A program made the position numbers and the translations under genes. The notes beneath the pieces are model-generated. The model did not search any database and was not told the origin of the DNA. It was given only the letters and a program-made list of their open reading frames with translations. From SOJZ01 sp964556565 (GTDB taxonomy: Archaea; Thermoproteota; Bathyarchaeia; Bathyarchaeales; Bathyarchaeaceae), in assembly GCA_964556565.1 (NCBI GenBank), contig CAZKWF010000001.1:112328-176327 (forward strand): DNA of 64,000 nucleotides, read 5' to 3'. Below are positions 8,632-17,773 of this stretch, piece by piece (positions within the stretch are counted from its first letter, which is position 1; each line of letters begins with the position of its first letter).

Positions 8632-10050
8632 TCACATGAGCCATCTGGGTTTTCCTTTCAGATATTCTATTAGAAACTTCGCAAATTCGGGACTAGATGA
8701 ATACAGCCTCACGACTCCTTCATTCACCAAAACTTCGAGACTGCTTGGAATAGTTTGAGAAATTAGGTATGCTACGCCAACATGTCTTCCGCCTTCCTTT
8801 AATTTCTCGGTGAACAGTTTCACCACATCTGTGTATTTTCGTTTTATTTCTACCATCCAGCGACCCGCTTCTACGTATGGCCCCGAGATCGTGTGCGACA
8901 CTCCAACGTGTTTTTGCAAAAAGCTCTTACACTCTGCTCTTTTCCTGATAGGAGGCCCTAAATGTTTCTTCATAAATGGGAGGAAACGCTGTTCTACCTC
9001 GAAGACAAATAAGTTAAGGTTTTCTTCATCGCTCCAAGCAACATCACGAACGACATTAAAATCGTATTGTTGAAGCATTTTACGCAGTGACCGTTGAGAC
9101 TTGTAGAGTTGACCCCACAGAACGTCTGAGACTGCTTTCACCGCTCCGAATTTCACAAAAACGATGGTTGATCCCCGAGTTTTTATAGCGCTGATCAATC
9201 CTTTAGCATCTAAGGTTTTAACATCTTTTGGATAAAAGAATTCCAGGCTGGGACTTTGAAGAAACGCCCTTGCCGCAACAACAAGCTCATCCAACCGTTT
9301 CTTTCTCACCGCTGCCGCCACGTTTCTTCCCTTATCAGCAGGATCCACCAAAACAAGCGGTCCTTCAAAAATTCTTCCCGCCTCTTTTTCTCTTCCCTTA
9401 TAATACCCTTCATAATCGATGATTCCTTTTTCCTTCCAGTCTGCTACCGCCTTCAAAACTTCTACAAACGATCCGTAGTTAAGAATGAGAAGTTCGCAAA
9501 GGTATCCGCTGAACCCACCGATCTTTATTTCAGCGCCGTAAACGCCAATGCCCTTCATGAATTTCTTTAAGAGCCTAACCTCTCCGCGTATAGTTTCATC
9601 TAAAAGGGGTTTCATATAATCGGTGTGAAACGGAGTTCTATCAGTGGCGCTGACCCACCTGCCCCGCTTGACTTGATAACACGGGACGATGTTCACTCGC
9701 ACCTCGTCGACTATAGACTCAAGATAAGGATGCTCGGCGAATCTTTCAATCTGCTTGGAACCCTCGGTGGCTTTTCTAGCGATTTCTAGGCAAGTGGTTC
9801 CAAACGATTCGCGTGGCAAGGTGGTTGACACACGCATGAAAATGTCTATGTCCGGCTCTTCGCTCAGCCAAGTGTCTTTTGCAACTGAGCCTTCCACCCT
9901 CACCTTAGCATCTATCCCAGCTTCCTTAGCCGCAGCTGTTACTTTGTTTACCAGTCTGTCGGCTAACTCGAGAATACGTTTTCTTTTTTCGCTGCTGGGG
10001 GTGACTTTTTTCAGAACATCTGCGCATACTTCTTTAAGAGTTGAGCTCAA
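8632..10050 (-). CDS. cca: CCA-adding enzyme (tRNA nucleotidyltransferase), archaeal class I
   Basis: Adds or repairs the 3'-terminal CCA of tRNAs using CTP and ATP without a nucleic-acid template. The nucleotidyltransferase motif GSVAKDTWL (54-62) is followed by metal-binding PDIDIF (D67 and D69), and the long C-terminal tRNA-binding portion brings the length to 472 residues, normal for the archaeal class. The start is TTG at 10050 with GGTGA about seven bases upstream. It lies 33 bases downstream of thpR on the same strand. The three tRNA genes in this window already encode CCA, so here the enzyme would mainly repair ends or serve other tRNAs. Confidence 0.96.
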   Translation of the reverse strand: MSSTLKEVCADVLKKVTPSSEKRKRILELADRLVNKVTAAAKEAGIDAKVRVEGSVAKDTWLSEEPDIDIFMRVSTTLPRESFGTTCLEIARKATEGSKQIERFAEHPYLESIVDEVRVNIVPCYQVKRGRWVSATDRTPFHTDYMKPLLDETIRGEVRLLKKFMKGIGVYGAEIKIGGFSGYLCELLILNYGSFVEVLKAVADWKEKGIIDYEGYYKGREKEAGRIFEGPLVLVDPADKGRNVAAAVRKKRLDELVVAARAFLQSPSLEFFYPKDVKTLDAKGLISAIKTRGSTIVFVKFGAVKAVSDVLWGQLYKSQRSLRKMLQQYDFNVVRDVAWSDEENLNLFVFEVEQRFLPFMKKHLGPPIRKRAECKSFLQKHVGVSHTISGPYVEAGRWMVEIKRKYTDVVKLFTEKLKEGGRHVGVAYLISQTIPSSLEVLVNEGVVRLYSSSPEFAKFLIEYLKGKPRWLM

Positions 10051-10083
10051 ATGATGTCACCTGATGAAACCGTTTTCTATGCT

Positions 10084-10647
10084 TCAATGGCAAACTTCTC
10101 TTAAGGTCGAGTAGATCGGCCCTTTTGGCGTCAAAACGCTCTTTTTCAGCTTCAAGCAGTTAGCCTTAACAACGCCGAACTCGTAGTCTGCCAGCTCTTC
10201 GATGCATTGGGCGAGTTCAGCTTTGTTTCGTCCTGTTTTTACGCGGGCAATTGTGAGATGTGGATTGAATCCTTTCGGGTCTGGTCTAAAGCCTAGTTTC
10301 TGGAGGCGTGGTTCCAGTTGACTGGAGATATTTGTAAGTTCGTCTGCGCCTTTTCGGATTCCAGCCCAAACAACCCGTGTGTATTTCAAACTGGGAAACG
10401 CTCCTAGGCCTCTGATTTCCACGTTAAACGGAGTAAACGAAACATTGTTCATTTCTTCATGAATCGAGTCAATCATGCTGAGGGATATGTTTCCGAGGAA
10501 TCGCATGGTTATATGTATGTTTCGTGGTTGAACAAGCTTCAAACTTGCGCCCGTATTAACGAGGATGCCTTGGGCTTCTGAAAACTTTCTCAGCAACGAC
10601 CCACTGTCAATGTCAAATGCGATGAAACTTCGAATTTTCTCTGACAT
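10084..10647 (-). CDS. thpR: RNA 2',3'-cyclic phosphodiesterase (2'-5' RNA ligase family)
   Basis: Two HxTx-type motifs typical of the 2H phosphoesterase superfamily are present: H45-I-T and H130-L-T-I. The N-terminus (IRSFIAFDID) and length (187 residues) match archaeal LigT/ThpR proteins, which open 2',3'-cyclic phosphates and in vitro can join tRNA half molecules through 2'-5' links. It forms an operon with the downstream cca gene, consistent with tRNA end processing. The start is ATG 10647. Confidence 0.93.
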   Translation of the reverse strand: MSEKIRSFIAFDIDSGSLLRKFSEAQGILVNTGASLKLVQPRNIHITMRFLGNISLSMIDSIHEEMNNVSFTPFNVEIRGLGAFPSLKYTRVVWAGIRKGADELTNISSQLEPRLQKLGFRPDPKGFNPHLTIARVKTGRNKAELAQCIEELADYEFGVVKANCLKLKKSVLTPKGPIYSTLREVCH

Positions 10648-10753
10648 GGCAACTCATTCCTGCCAATTCTCGTAAATCTATTAATTCTGTTGCGTTTAAA
10701 GGTTTTAAGTCGAGCATGTGGATACATTTACAACGTGCGAGTATGATGTGGTG

Positions 10754-11317
10754 ATGAAGGAAAAAGCCGTTGTAGGCGTAGCTGGCATGCCCGGCTCTGG
10801 GAAGGCAACAGTCAAGGAGATTGCTCAAGAAATGGGCTATTCAATTGTTGTGATGGGAGGCGAGATACGTGAAGAGGCTAAGCGAAGGAAACTGAAGCCC
10901 ACGCCGGAAAACCTCGGCCAACTCATGCTTAAGCTCAGGAAAGAGGAGGGTCAAGCTGTAGTAGCCAGACGATGTGCTCCAAAAATCGAAAGCGCAGAAG
11001 AAAAAGTTGTTATCGTTGATGGAATTCGAAGCTTACATGAGGTAAACGAGTTCAAGAAACGCTTTCCAAACTTCTTTCTCATTGCCATTCATGCATCGCC
11101 TGAAACAAGGTTCCAACGTCTCTTCCAAAGGAAGCGAAGCGACGATCCAAAGAGTTGGGAGACCTTTATAGAACGCGATTTAAGGGAGCTCAGTGTCGGT
11201 CTAGGAGATGTCATAGCCACAGCGGATTACATGCTGATAAACGAGGGGACGAGGGTGCAATTTAAGGGAAGAGTACTCAAAGTTTTGGAGAGTGTGGTAG
11301 AGAAGTGGATGAGATAG
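10754..11317 (+). CDS. Predicted nucleotide kinase, UPF0200 family
   Basis: Archaeal P-loop protein related to adenylate and dephospho-CoA kinases. The Walker A motif GMPGSGKAT is about ten residues from the preferred start; an Arg-rich lid (RFQRLFQRKRSDD) and a DGIRS segment follow. I prefer ATG 10754 (MKEKAVVGVAGMPG) because the extra 12 residues from 10718 are not part of the fold. The gene overlaps the UPF0201 gene by 13 bases, a pairing common in archaea. The natural substrate is not known. Confidence 0.87.
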   Translation: MKEKAVVGVAGMPGSGKATVKEIAQEMGYSIVVMGGEIREEAKRRKLKPTPENLGQLMLKLRKEEGQAVVARRCAPKIESAEEKVVIVDGIRSLHEVNEFKKRFPNFFLIAIHASPETRFQRLFQRKRSDDPKSWETFIERDLRELSVGLGDVIATADYMLINEGTRVQFKGRVLKVLESVVEKWMR

Positions 11318-11721
11318 ACGTTCACGTTGAGGTTAAAGTCAATCCCACTGAGGATTTGGAAAAAGTGAAGAAGGCGGTGGAAAACATCTTCGGAAACATA
11401 GAGTTCGAGGTTACACCTGAAGAACGGGGCAACCTGCTCGTCGCAGAAGCCAAGGGTATCGATGGGCTTACAACGCTTCGTGATTTGCTTCGTCGGGAGA
11501 GGATTCGTGATGCTGCACGTCGTGTGTTTTTTGAAGGGTTAAGCAAGAAATCCGTAGTCTTCTATTTGAACAAGCAAGTTGCGTATGTGGGGCACATTTC
11601 ATTCTCTGCGCCTGTGGGAGAATCACCGTTAGGACCAATCAAAGTTCAAATCCGCTGTGACAATCCACAAGAGCTCATTAAATGGTTAGCTCCAAAGACA
11701 ACCAAACGCAAACAGAAATAA
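11305..11721 (+). CDS. UPF0201 family protein, predicted RNA-binding
   Basis: Small archaeal protein (138 residues) with the family features: an N-terminal EVKVNPTEDLEKVKKAVENI segment, a central LRDLLRRERIRDAARR helix, and a C-terminal SPLGPIKVQI strand. It belongs to a group once suggested to accompany the archaeal exosome, but its biochemical function is not established. The start is GTG 11305 inside the end of the upstream kinase gene, so translation is coupled. The C-terminus is Lys-rich, in keeping with nucleic-acid binding. Confidence 0.85.
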   Translation: MDEIDVHVEVKVNPTEDLEKVKKAVENIFGNIEFEVTPEERGNLLVAEAKGIDGLTTLRDLLRRERIRDAARRVFFEGLSKKSVVFYLNKQVAYVGHISFSAPVGESPLGPIKVQIRCDNPQELIKWLAPKTTKRKQK

Positions 11722-11722
11722 T

Positions 11723-12520
11723 TTGCATGTGGTTGCATTGCCTAAAACAAGAATCGGTTTATCCATGCTCTTCTGCCTTGGAACCCCCTTCTCCTCTCTT
11801 ATGAAACGCCTCAACACCATTGACATATCTCACGTGGAACTTCTAGACGAGGGTTTACATACGCTTAACGGCAGACGAGTAAATGCTCTGAAGAAGATAG
11901 TTCAATCCCGTGACCTTGAGCTGTCGCTTCACTCACCATTTGCAGACATCAACATAGCTTCTCCCAGCCCGGTTTTGCGAAGGACGATTTTGAAGCGACA
12001 AGAAAAATCCATTTCTTATGCATCTCAACTTGGTTGTCGACTATGGGTTTTTCACCCCGGCTTAAAGACGGCGGTCAGCCCCTTTTATCCCGGGTTAGAA
12101 TGGCGGCTGAACTTGGATTCAGTACACACATTGTTAAGAATTGCCAAGAAACACGGTGTGGAAATAGCGATTGAGAATGTTCCTGAGCCATATCCGTTTC
12201 TAATGAAGAGCGTACAAGACTTTTCACGTTTCTTCAACGAGTTCGACGAAGACATAGGATTAGTGTTTGACATAGGGCATGCGAACATCAATCGTCAGAT
12301 TCAGGATTTCATCGCACGTTTTTCTGATAAGATCGTCCACGTACATGCAAGTGATAATGATGGAGCTGGTGATCGGCATCTTGGAATAGGATATGGAACC
12401 GTAGACTGGAGTAGTGTTGCGAAGGCGCTTGAGAAAGTCAAATACAATGGGCTTATCATCTTGGAATCGGTAGAACATGTGGGCGAAAGTCTTCAAAAAC
12501 TGCAGAAACTTTTCACCTAA
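11723..12520 (+). CDS. Sugar-phosphate isomerase/epimerase-like TIM-barrel protein
   Basis: Xylose isomerase-like (AP endonuclease family 2) barrel. Candidate metal ligands are spread in the usual order: His in LSLHSPF, His in FHPG, Glu in AIENVPEP, Asp-His in FDIGH, His in VHVHASDN, and Glu near the end (LESVEH). About 265 residues is normal. The start is unclear: TTG 11723, GTG 11729 or ATG 11765; the first follows the UPF0201 stop directly. The family covers sugar isomerases, epimerases and endonuclease IV; the DNA-repair members have more metal ligands, so an isomerase is favoured. Its 3' end overlaps that of rnz, which is convergent. Confidence 0.8.
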   Translation: MHVVALPKTRIGLSMLFCLGTPFSSLMKRLNTIDISHVELLDEGLHTLNGRRVNALKKIVQSRDLELSLHSPFADINIASPSPVLRRTILKRQEKSISYASQLGCRLWVFHPGLKTAVSPFYPGLEWRLNLDSVHTLLRIAKKHGVEIAIENVPEPYPFLMKSVQDFSRFFNEFDEDIGLVFDIGHANINRQIQDFIARFSDKIVHVHASDNDGAGDRHLGIGYGTVDWSSVAKALEKVKYNGLIILESVEHVGESLQKLQKLFT

Positions 12521-13440
12521 GCGTCTAGGAGAGGAAGGTCAATCTTCATGAAGTCTTCGGCCACATCTACGCGAGGGAACGTCTTCTTCGCTTGTTCAAG
12601 CAAGAGATCAGCTGTCTTGTATCGTGCACTGATGTGAGTTAATACCAGCCGCTTAGCCTTCGCTTTTTTCGCAATTTCTGCTGCTTGGCTGGGGGTAGAG
12701 TGCCCGTCCTCTTCAGCTTTCTCCCATAATTCGTCATCAAACGTGGCGTCATGAATCAACAAGTCCGCGCCTTCAGCGAACTTTATGATGCTTTTTAAAA
12801 TCTTGGTGTCCCCTGTATAGACGACTTTCCTTCCGGGGCGTGGAGAACCCAACACTTCTTCAGGCTTGACAATTCGTCCATTTGGAAGCTTGACTATTGA
12901 ACTATGCTGTAGTTTTGACCATAAGGGCCCTTCCGGAATCCCTAAAGATTTTGCTTTCTTTGGATAGAATTTTCCCGGTCGAGATTTTTCCACAAGCGCA
13001 TAGCCCAGACCTGGAATCACATGTTCCGTCCAAATCGTATCCACTTCGTATTCTTTCTCCTCACAGACCACGCCAGCGTCTTCAATTTCAGAAATTTCTA
13101 TGGGAAAAGTGAGCACAAACTGAACAGTTTGCTTAATCGCTTCCACGAATGCTTTAATCCCTCGAGGTCCGTAAATCTCCAGTTTCCTTTCCCTGTCCAA
13201 CAAAGACATGGTTTGAAGAAGCCCAGGCAAACCAAGCACGTGGTCTCCATGCATATGCGTAATGAAAACTTTCATTTTTCGATGAAAGCTCACCTTAGCC
13301 TTGATCATCTGTCTTTGAACACCTTCGCCGCAGTCAAATAGGAGAATTCCACCTTTTCGTTGAACAACAATAGCTGGCAGGCTTCTCTTAGGCGTTGGGA
13401 TGCTTCCCGCGGTTCCTAGAAAGACAACACGTAAGCTCAT
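12517..13440 (-). CDS. rnz: Ribonuclease Z
   Basis: Metallo-beta-lactamase-fold endonuclease that trims the 3' trailer of pre-tRNAs. The zinc motif HMHGDH lies at residues 62-67 from the preferred start, with later ligands in YTGDTK and LTHIS. The ATG at 13440 has GAGAGGA seven bases upstream and begins MSLRVVFLGTAG, the usual family start; an in-frame ATG at 13461 overlaps trmG10. About 307 residues is normal. Third gene of a minus-strand operon prs-trmG10-rnz. Confidence 0.96.
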   Translation of the reverse strand: MSLRVVFLGTAGSIPTPKRSLPAIVVQRKGGILLFDCGEGVQRQMIKAKVSFHRKMKVFITHMHGDHVLGLPGLLQTMSLLDRERKLEIYGPRGIKAFVEAIKQTVQFVLTFPIEISEIEDAGVVCEEKEYEVDTIWTEHVIPGLGYALVEKSRPGKFYPKKAKSLGIPEGPLWSKLQHSSIVKLPNGRIVKPEEVLGSPRPGRKVVYTGDTKILKSIIKFAEGADLLIHDATFDDELWEKAEEDGHSTPSQAAEIAKKAKAKRLVLTHISARYKTADLLLEQAKKTFPRVDVAEDFMKIDLPLLDA

Positions 13441-13441
13441 T

Positions 13442-14479
13442 TCAAGTCCTCTCAAAGACAACTATCTCTCTTGTCAAGCTTCTGTGTACGTACACAAAAT
13501 GAGACTCTACTTGCTTAAAACCTAGCTGTTCGCCAATTTCACCTATCTTTATTGATTTTGGAGATGCCATACAGATTCGCTGTCCCTTCGGAAGTTTGTC
13601 ATCTATCGTTGACAGCGTATCCTCAACAATCTGCCGAGTGTTCCATCCAAGCGTTGTTGCCAATTTGCCATAAGGCGGATCTGTGACGATGCAGTCAGTG
13701 TTGGCTATTGGAAGGTGTCTAGCGTCTGCAACCGCCATCCCCTCCGGTCGCACGCCGTAGTAGAGAAGGTTTTGGAGACTCCCTTTCACCATGCGTGATT
13801 GTACATCAAAACCGATCACACGGCACCCTATCAATCCTGCTTCTACAAGCATTGTGGCAGTTCCGCAGAAAGGGTCAAGCACCAACTCTCCTGCCTTTGG
13901 CTGAGCTAAGTTCACCATACACCTTGCAAGCTTTGCGGGCATGGCTGAAGGATGGAAAAAAGGACGCTTTCGAGGCCCTCTCGCGACAAAAGGCTTCGGT
14001 AAGATATCAGCTGTTTTTAATCCAAAAATAAATCGATCTTCTGTTAAAATTCCGAAAAAAGTCTTTTGAGCCTTCTTCAAGCTGACTTTAGCACCTTTAA
14101 CCTTGCCTAGAATTAGCTCACCGAGTTTTCGTTCCAGTTCCACTCTGATAGCAGGTGAAGCGCTTCCTCTGACTCTTCTCACTCGAACAACAAAAGTTTC
14201 ATCTCGTTCAATTATATCGTCTAAAGAGGTGGAGCCCATCTTATTTTTGATGTCGCTAATGGTAGCGTGACAATTCAATAGCTCCAGACCGCAAACCCGG
14301 GTCATAGCCGACCTCGATTTAACTGATTTTACACTGTCTAAACTCGCTTCTATGCGAAGAACTTGAGCCAATTTCTCCAAGATTCGGTACTCATGGTCTT
14401 CCGCCTCCAAAATGGATTGAAGTTCCGCTTGAGGCAGGGTTGGGTGTTCACCTGAGAGTAAAAAGAAAAGCCTAGCCAC
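13442..14479 (-). CDS. tRNA (guanine-N2) dimethyltransferase, Trm-G10 type
   Basis: Methylates N2 of G10 in tRNA using SAM. The N-terminal half (about 1-165) is the NTF2-like/THUMP tRNA-binding region; the C-terminal half has a SAM motif LDPFCGTATM (201-210) and the amino-methyltransferase motif TDPPYG (266-271). Length (345 residues) matches archaeal Trm-G10/Trm11. The start is GTG 14479 with GAGGAG upstream. It starts two bases after the prs stop and overlaps the rnz region, so the three are co-transcribed. Confidence 0.94.
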   Translation of the reverse strand: MARLFFLLSGEHPTLPQAELQSILEAEDHEYRILEKLAQVLRIEASLDSVKSVKSRSAMTRVCGLELLNCHATISDIKNKMGSTSLDDIIERDETFVVRVRRVRGSASPAIRVELERKLGELILGKVKGAKVSLKKAQKTFFGILTEDRFIFGLKTADILPKPFVARGPRKRPFFHPSAMPAKLARCMVNLAQPKAGELVLDPFCGTATMLVEAGLIGCRVIGFDVQSRMVKGSLQNLLYYGVRPEGMAVADARHLPIANTDCIVTDPPYGKLATTLGWNTRQIVEDTLSTIDDKLPKGQRICMASPKSIKIGEIGEQLGFKQVESHFVYVHRSLTREIVVFERT

Positions 14480-14481
14480 GC

Positions 14482-15396
14482 TTAGACTCCTCTTTCAGCC
14501 AGCGCCTCCGCGATTAATGGAGCAACCGAGACAACACTAACAGGGCTGGGAACGCAGTCTGTGCCCACGATTTCATCAGCACCGTTTTTCAGAATTCTGT
14601 CCTTCGAGTCTCCGATGAGAAGAGGATGCACACACGCTGCGAACACTCTGTCAGCGCCTTCAGCCTTAACCAGTTTGACGGCTTTAATCATCGTCCCGCC
14701 GCTGCTGATGATGTCGTCGAATATGATTACGTTTCGATTTTTCACCGGTAAAGATTCTTTCTCAATTGTAACTTTTCCAGTTATTCGGTTTCTGTGAGTT
14801 GAGATACATCCGTATCCGCCTTCCAAGACCTTGTTTGCCTGCACCGCTGTGTCTAATGCTTTTTTGCCAAGCGACAGAGAAAACGCTCCATCAAAGCCTT
14901 TTTTCTTAAAATGCTCAGCTAGGAGACTGATGGCTGATAGATCATCAACAGGTATTTTGAAGGTTTTTAGGATTGTAGGGTTGTGAGAGTTTACGGTGAT
15001 TATTCTGTTTACGCCGCACTTTTCCAAAAGTTTCATTAACGTTTTTACGCTGAAGGCTTCGCCGGATCTGAAGCGTTTATCCTGTCTAGCATATGCAAAA
15101 TATGGAACAACCGCGGTAATGCTCTTTGCCTTTTGGTCTTTTGCATTATCCGCCATAATGAAGAGTTGAATTGAACGTTCATTTTGGGGTGGACTTGTCG
15201 TCTGAACAATAACGACGTGCTCATTCTCTATGTTTCCGTTAAATCGAATGTAGGATTCTCCGTCGGGAAAACGCTTGAACTCTACTGGAACAACCTTTGT
15301 CTTCAGCATGTCTGCGATCTTTCGGCCTAGTTCTGTGGATGCTGGACCTGGGATTATTATCAATGTGTGTTCACGTGAGAAAATAGTATTGTACAC
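14482..15396 (-). CDS. prs: Ribose-phosphate pyrophosphokinase
   Basis: Makes PRPP from ribose 5-phosphate and ATP for nucleotide, His and Trp synthesis. The PRPP loop FDDIISSGGTM is near residues 221-231, and FPDGESYIRF and FAYARQDKRF are conserved in the N-terminal half. At 304 residues it is of normal length. The usual DLHS segment reads VNSHNP here, a local deviation. The start is GTG at 15396. First gene of a prs-trmG10-rnz operon. Confidence 0.95.
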   Translation of the reverse strand: MYNTIFSREHTLIIIPGPASTELGRKIADMLKTKVVPVEFKRFPDGESYIRFNGNIENEHVVIVQTTSPPQNERSIQLFIMADNAKDQKAKSITAVVPYFAYARQDKRFRSGEAFSVKTLMKLLEKCGVNRIITVNSHNPTILKTFKIPVDDLSAISLLAEHFKKKGFDGAFSLSLGKKALDTAVQANKVLEGGYGCISTHRNRITGKVTIEKESLPVKNRNVIIFDDIISSGGTMIKAVKLVKAEGADRVFAACVHPLLIGDSKDRILKNGADEIVGTDCVPSPVSVVSVAPLIAEALAERGV

Positions 15397-15507
15397 AGAA
15401 TTATAATTATCGTTCCTTTAACAATGTGTTCCTGTTTACTTTTTGACTTTGCAGTTGATCGAAAAAGATATCTAATTCGGTTATAATCCTCTAAAAACTA
15501 TCTGTCT

Positions 15508-16392
15508 ATGAGGCTGAACCCTTTGGGTGAAAAGCTGAGAGCTTTTTTGAAGGTCGTTGGAGTTTTTCTGGTATTAACGGGGATTTGGACTCTCTATCGA
15601 CTATGGTCGGTAAACTTGATCATTTGTGATGGTGAGATGAATTGGGGAATGTTCTTTGTAACGCAGATTGTTTTTCAACCGTTACTAGCATTGTTACCGA
15701 TACTTTTCATTGTTCGCTACGTTGAGAAAAGAAGAATTGGGTCAATAGGTTTATCTAGGCAAAAGTTCGTTAGAAACGCATTCTTCGGGATTTTTCTCTC
15801 ACTATTTAACAGTATTGCGTTTGCTTGCCTTGCATACGTTCTGTTCGTTCCATTAGGAGCTGGTCCAATAACATTCACTGTAAACCCTGAAAACCTAGGC
15901 CTGACTTCAATTTTTCTAATGCCCTTAACTTTCTTTTTAGTCGTCGGTCCCTCTGAGGAAATAGAGACTAGAGGATACTTTCAAACGCGTTTACTGGAAC
16001 ACTTTGGTCCGAGATTTTCGATAATTTTTTCTTCGATGCTTTTCGCGTTGGCACATGTTCCTATAGATATGCTTATTTGGAGATATGATGTTTGGCTGAT
16101 GTTTTTCCATCTGTTAGGAGTCTTCATAAGCGGTTCTATAATGGGTTATCTCTATTACCGGAGCGGTGTACTGACTGGCCCAATTTTTCTACACGCTTTC
16201 TTAGATACACAATCCCTCGCTTACCTATTTAGTTTCGATTATGAACGATTAAGTCCTGAAGTTCGTTTCGGGATAGAAGGCTTAATCTGGGCAGTTGTTA
16301 CGGTACTCACCTTTTTACTTATCCGCTTTTTAACATCTAAGTTAAGTTTAAAAATAGAGAATCTTCCATGGGAGACCACAAAAACCAAATAG
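15508..16392 (+). CDS. CPBP family intramembrane metalloprotease (CAAX protease-like)
   Basis: Polytopic membrane protein with about seven hydrophobic segments. The three family motifs are present: E150-E151 in PSEEIETRGYF, H183 in FALAHVP, and H229 in HAFLDT, which form the metal-dependent active site. Length (294 residues) is typical. Relatives cleave prenylated CAAX proteins in eukaryotes or have poorly known peptide-modifying roles in prokaryotes. It stands alone, divergent from prs; the start ATG 15508 lies downstream of an AT-rich promoter region. Confidence 0.9.
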   Translation: MRLNPLGEKLRAFLKVVGVFLVLTGIWTLYRLWSVNLIICDGEMNWGMFFVTQIVFQPLLALLPILFIVRYVEKRRIGSIGLSRQKFVRNAFFGIFLSLFNSIAFACLAYVLFVPLGAGPITFTVNPENLGLTSIFLMPLTFFLVVGPSEEIETRGYFQTRLLEHFGPRFSIIFSSMLFALAHVPIDMLIWRYDVWLMFFHLLGVFISGSIMGYLYYRSGVLTGPIFLHAFLDTQSLAYLFSFDYERLSPEVRFGIEGLIWAVVTVLTFLLIRFLTSKLSLKIENLPWETTKTK

Positions 16393-16428
16393 AACGGAAA
16401 CTAGTGAGACGATTAATCTGAGTTAGTC

Positions 16429-17700
16429 TCACTTCGTTTTCCCATATTCTTCAACTAGTTCTTTGGCTCGGTCTAACCTTACTTTACGTTCTTCAACCAT
16501 CTTTTCAACTATTAGGTCGATCAATTTTCCAGATGCTCCTGCCATAATCGCCACGTTTCGAGCGTGTAGTGCCATGTGTCCCCTCTGGATACCCTCATGA
16601 GCCAGAGCTCTCAACGCACCAAGGTTCTGTGCCAGCCCAACGGCGGCTAAAACTTCAGCCAGCTCATTGGCGGTTTTTACACCCAAAATCTTCAATGCTA
16701 TTTTAGCCACGGGGTGCACTCTTGTGGCGCCTCCAACTGTTCCCACAGCCATTGGAAGTTCAATTGAGCCTACGAGGTCTCCGTCCTTGTTCTTCTCCCA
16801 GACTGTTAGTGGACTGTACTGGCCTGATCTTGCTGCGTAGGCGTGGGCTCCTGCCTCTACGGCGCGGTGGTCGTTGCACGTAGCGATTACGACGCCGATT
16901 ATGCCGTTGAGTATACCTTTATTATGAGTTGCAGCCCTATACGGGTCGGCGGCAGCAAAGTTGTAAGCTTCTATGATGCCGTCTACGATTTTTTCTCCGC
17001 CTAACTCCTCCTTTGTCACGACAGTCCAAGCTCTTGCCAGCCGTTTTGTAGCTAGGTTAGAAATGATTCTCAGATACACTCGGCCGTGCGTAATTCTTTC
17101 AATCAGCGGAGCAACAGCCTCTGCCATAGTGTTGACAGCGTTTGCGCCCATTGCGTCTCTACAATCTACGTGAAGCTCAGTGATGACCATGGGGCCACTA
17201 TTAGTCTGTATCACCCTTACGTCTAGGTCTTTGGCGCCTCCTCCAACCGAAACCAGCATGGGATCCTGCTCGTTCGCCTTCTGGAGGATTTTCTCTTTTG
17301 CCGCCAGAACAGCCATCTTAGCCCCATACGGATCGTCTATATTTACCGCTTGGATTTGTCCAATCATGACTGGCTCGGTGCTGCTAGTGTGGAAGCCACC
17401 CTTTGCTCTTGTCATCTTTGCCGCGTAGCTGGCTGCAGCCACTACGGAAGGCTCATCAATCGCCATCGGAATCAAATAGCTTCGTTCATTGATTAGAAAG
17501 TTCACTGCGATTCCGAGAGGTATGGGGAATGCCCCCACGACGTTCTCGATCATTCGGTTGGCTAACTCCAGCTTCAGAGCCCCTGTTGATAATAGAGTTT
17601 CAACTTCTTCATCTGTTAAACCAGCAAAGTCTTTTACGATTTGCACTCTTTCTTTTGGGGTTAGTTTATAGAATCCCGAAATCTGAGACGTTCTACTCAA
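16429..17700 (-). CDS. hmgA: HMG-CoA reductase, bacterial-like class II
   Basis: Reduces HMG-CoA to mevalonate, the committed step to archaeal isoprenoid lipids. The catalytic set is complete: E83 (DEPSVVAAA), K261 (ATHNKG), D277 (CNDHRAVEAG) and H379 (GHMALHARN). Several segments (ENVVGAFPIPLGIA, DAMGANAVNTMAEAVAPL, HEGIQRGHMALHARN) are those of class II enzymes such as that of Pseudomonas mevalonii rather than the class I enzyme found in most archaea; length 423 also fits class II. The start is TTG 17700 with AAGGTGG upstream. It is an isolated gene; a biosynthetic role is inferred. Confidence 0.95.
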   Translation of the reverse strand: MSRTSQISGFYKLTPKERVQIVKDFAGLTDEEVETLLSTGALKLELANRMIENVVGAFPIPLGIAVNFLINERSYLIPMAIDEPSVVAAASYAAKMTRAKGGFHTSSTEPVMIGQIQAVNIDDPYGAKMAVLAAKEKILQKANEQDPMLVSVGGGAKDLDVRVIQTNSGPMVITELHVDCRDAMGANAVNTMAEAVAPLIERITHGRVYLRIISNLATKRLARAWTVVTKEELGGEKIVDGIIEAYNFAAADPYRAATHNKGILNGIIGVVIATCNDHRAVEAGAHAYAARSGQYSPLTVWEKNKDGDLVGSIELPMAVGTVGGATRVHPVAKIALKILGVKTANELAEVLAAVGLAQNLGALRALAHEGIQRGHMALHARNVAIMAGASGKLIDLIVEKMVEERKVRLDRAKELVEEYGKTK

Positions 17701-17773
17701 TTTGAGCCACCTTAATTTCTAATTTTACTAGATGAATATGCACAGCATAAGAATTTAACTCATTTTTCGAAAA

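Noticed and set aside
13021..13341. 106-codon plus-strand frame inside the RNase Z gene region
   Set aside because: Opposite strand of a well supported gene; Phe/Leu-rich product without features.
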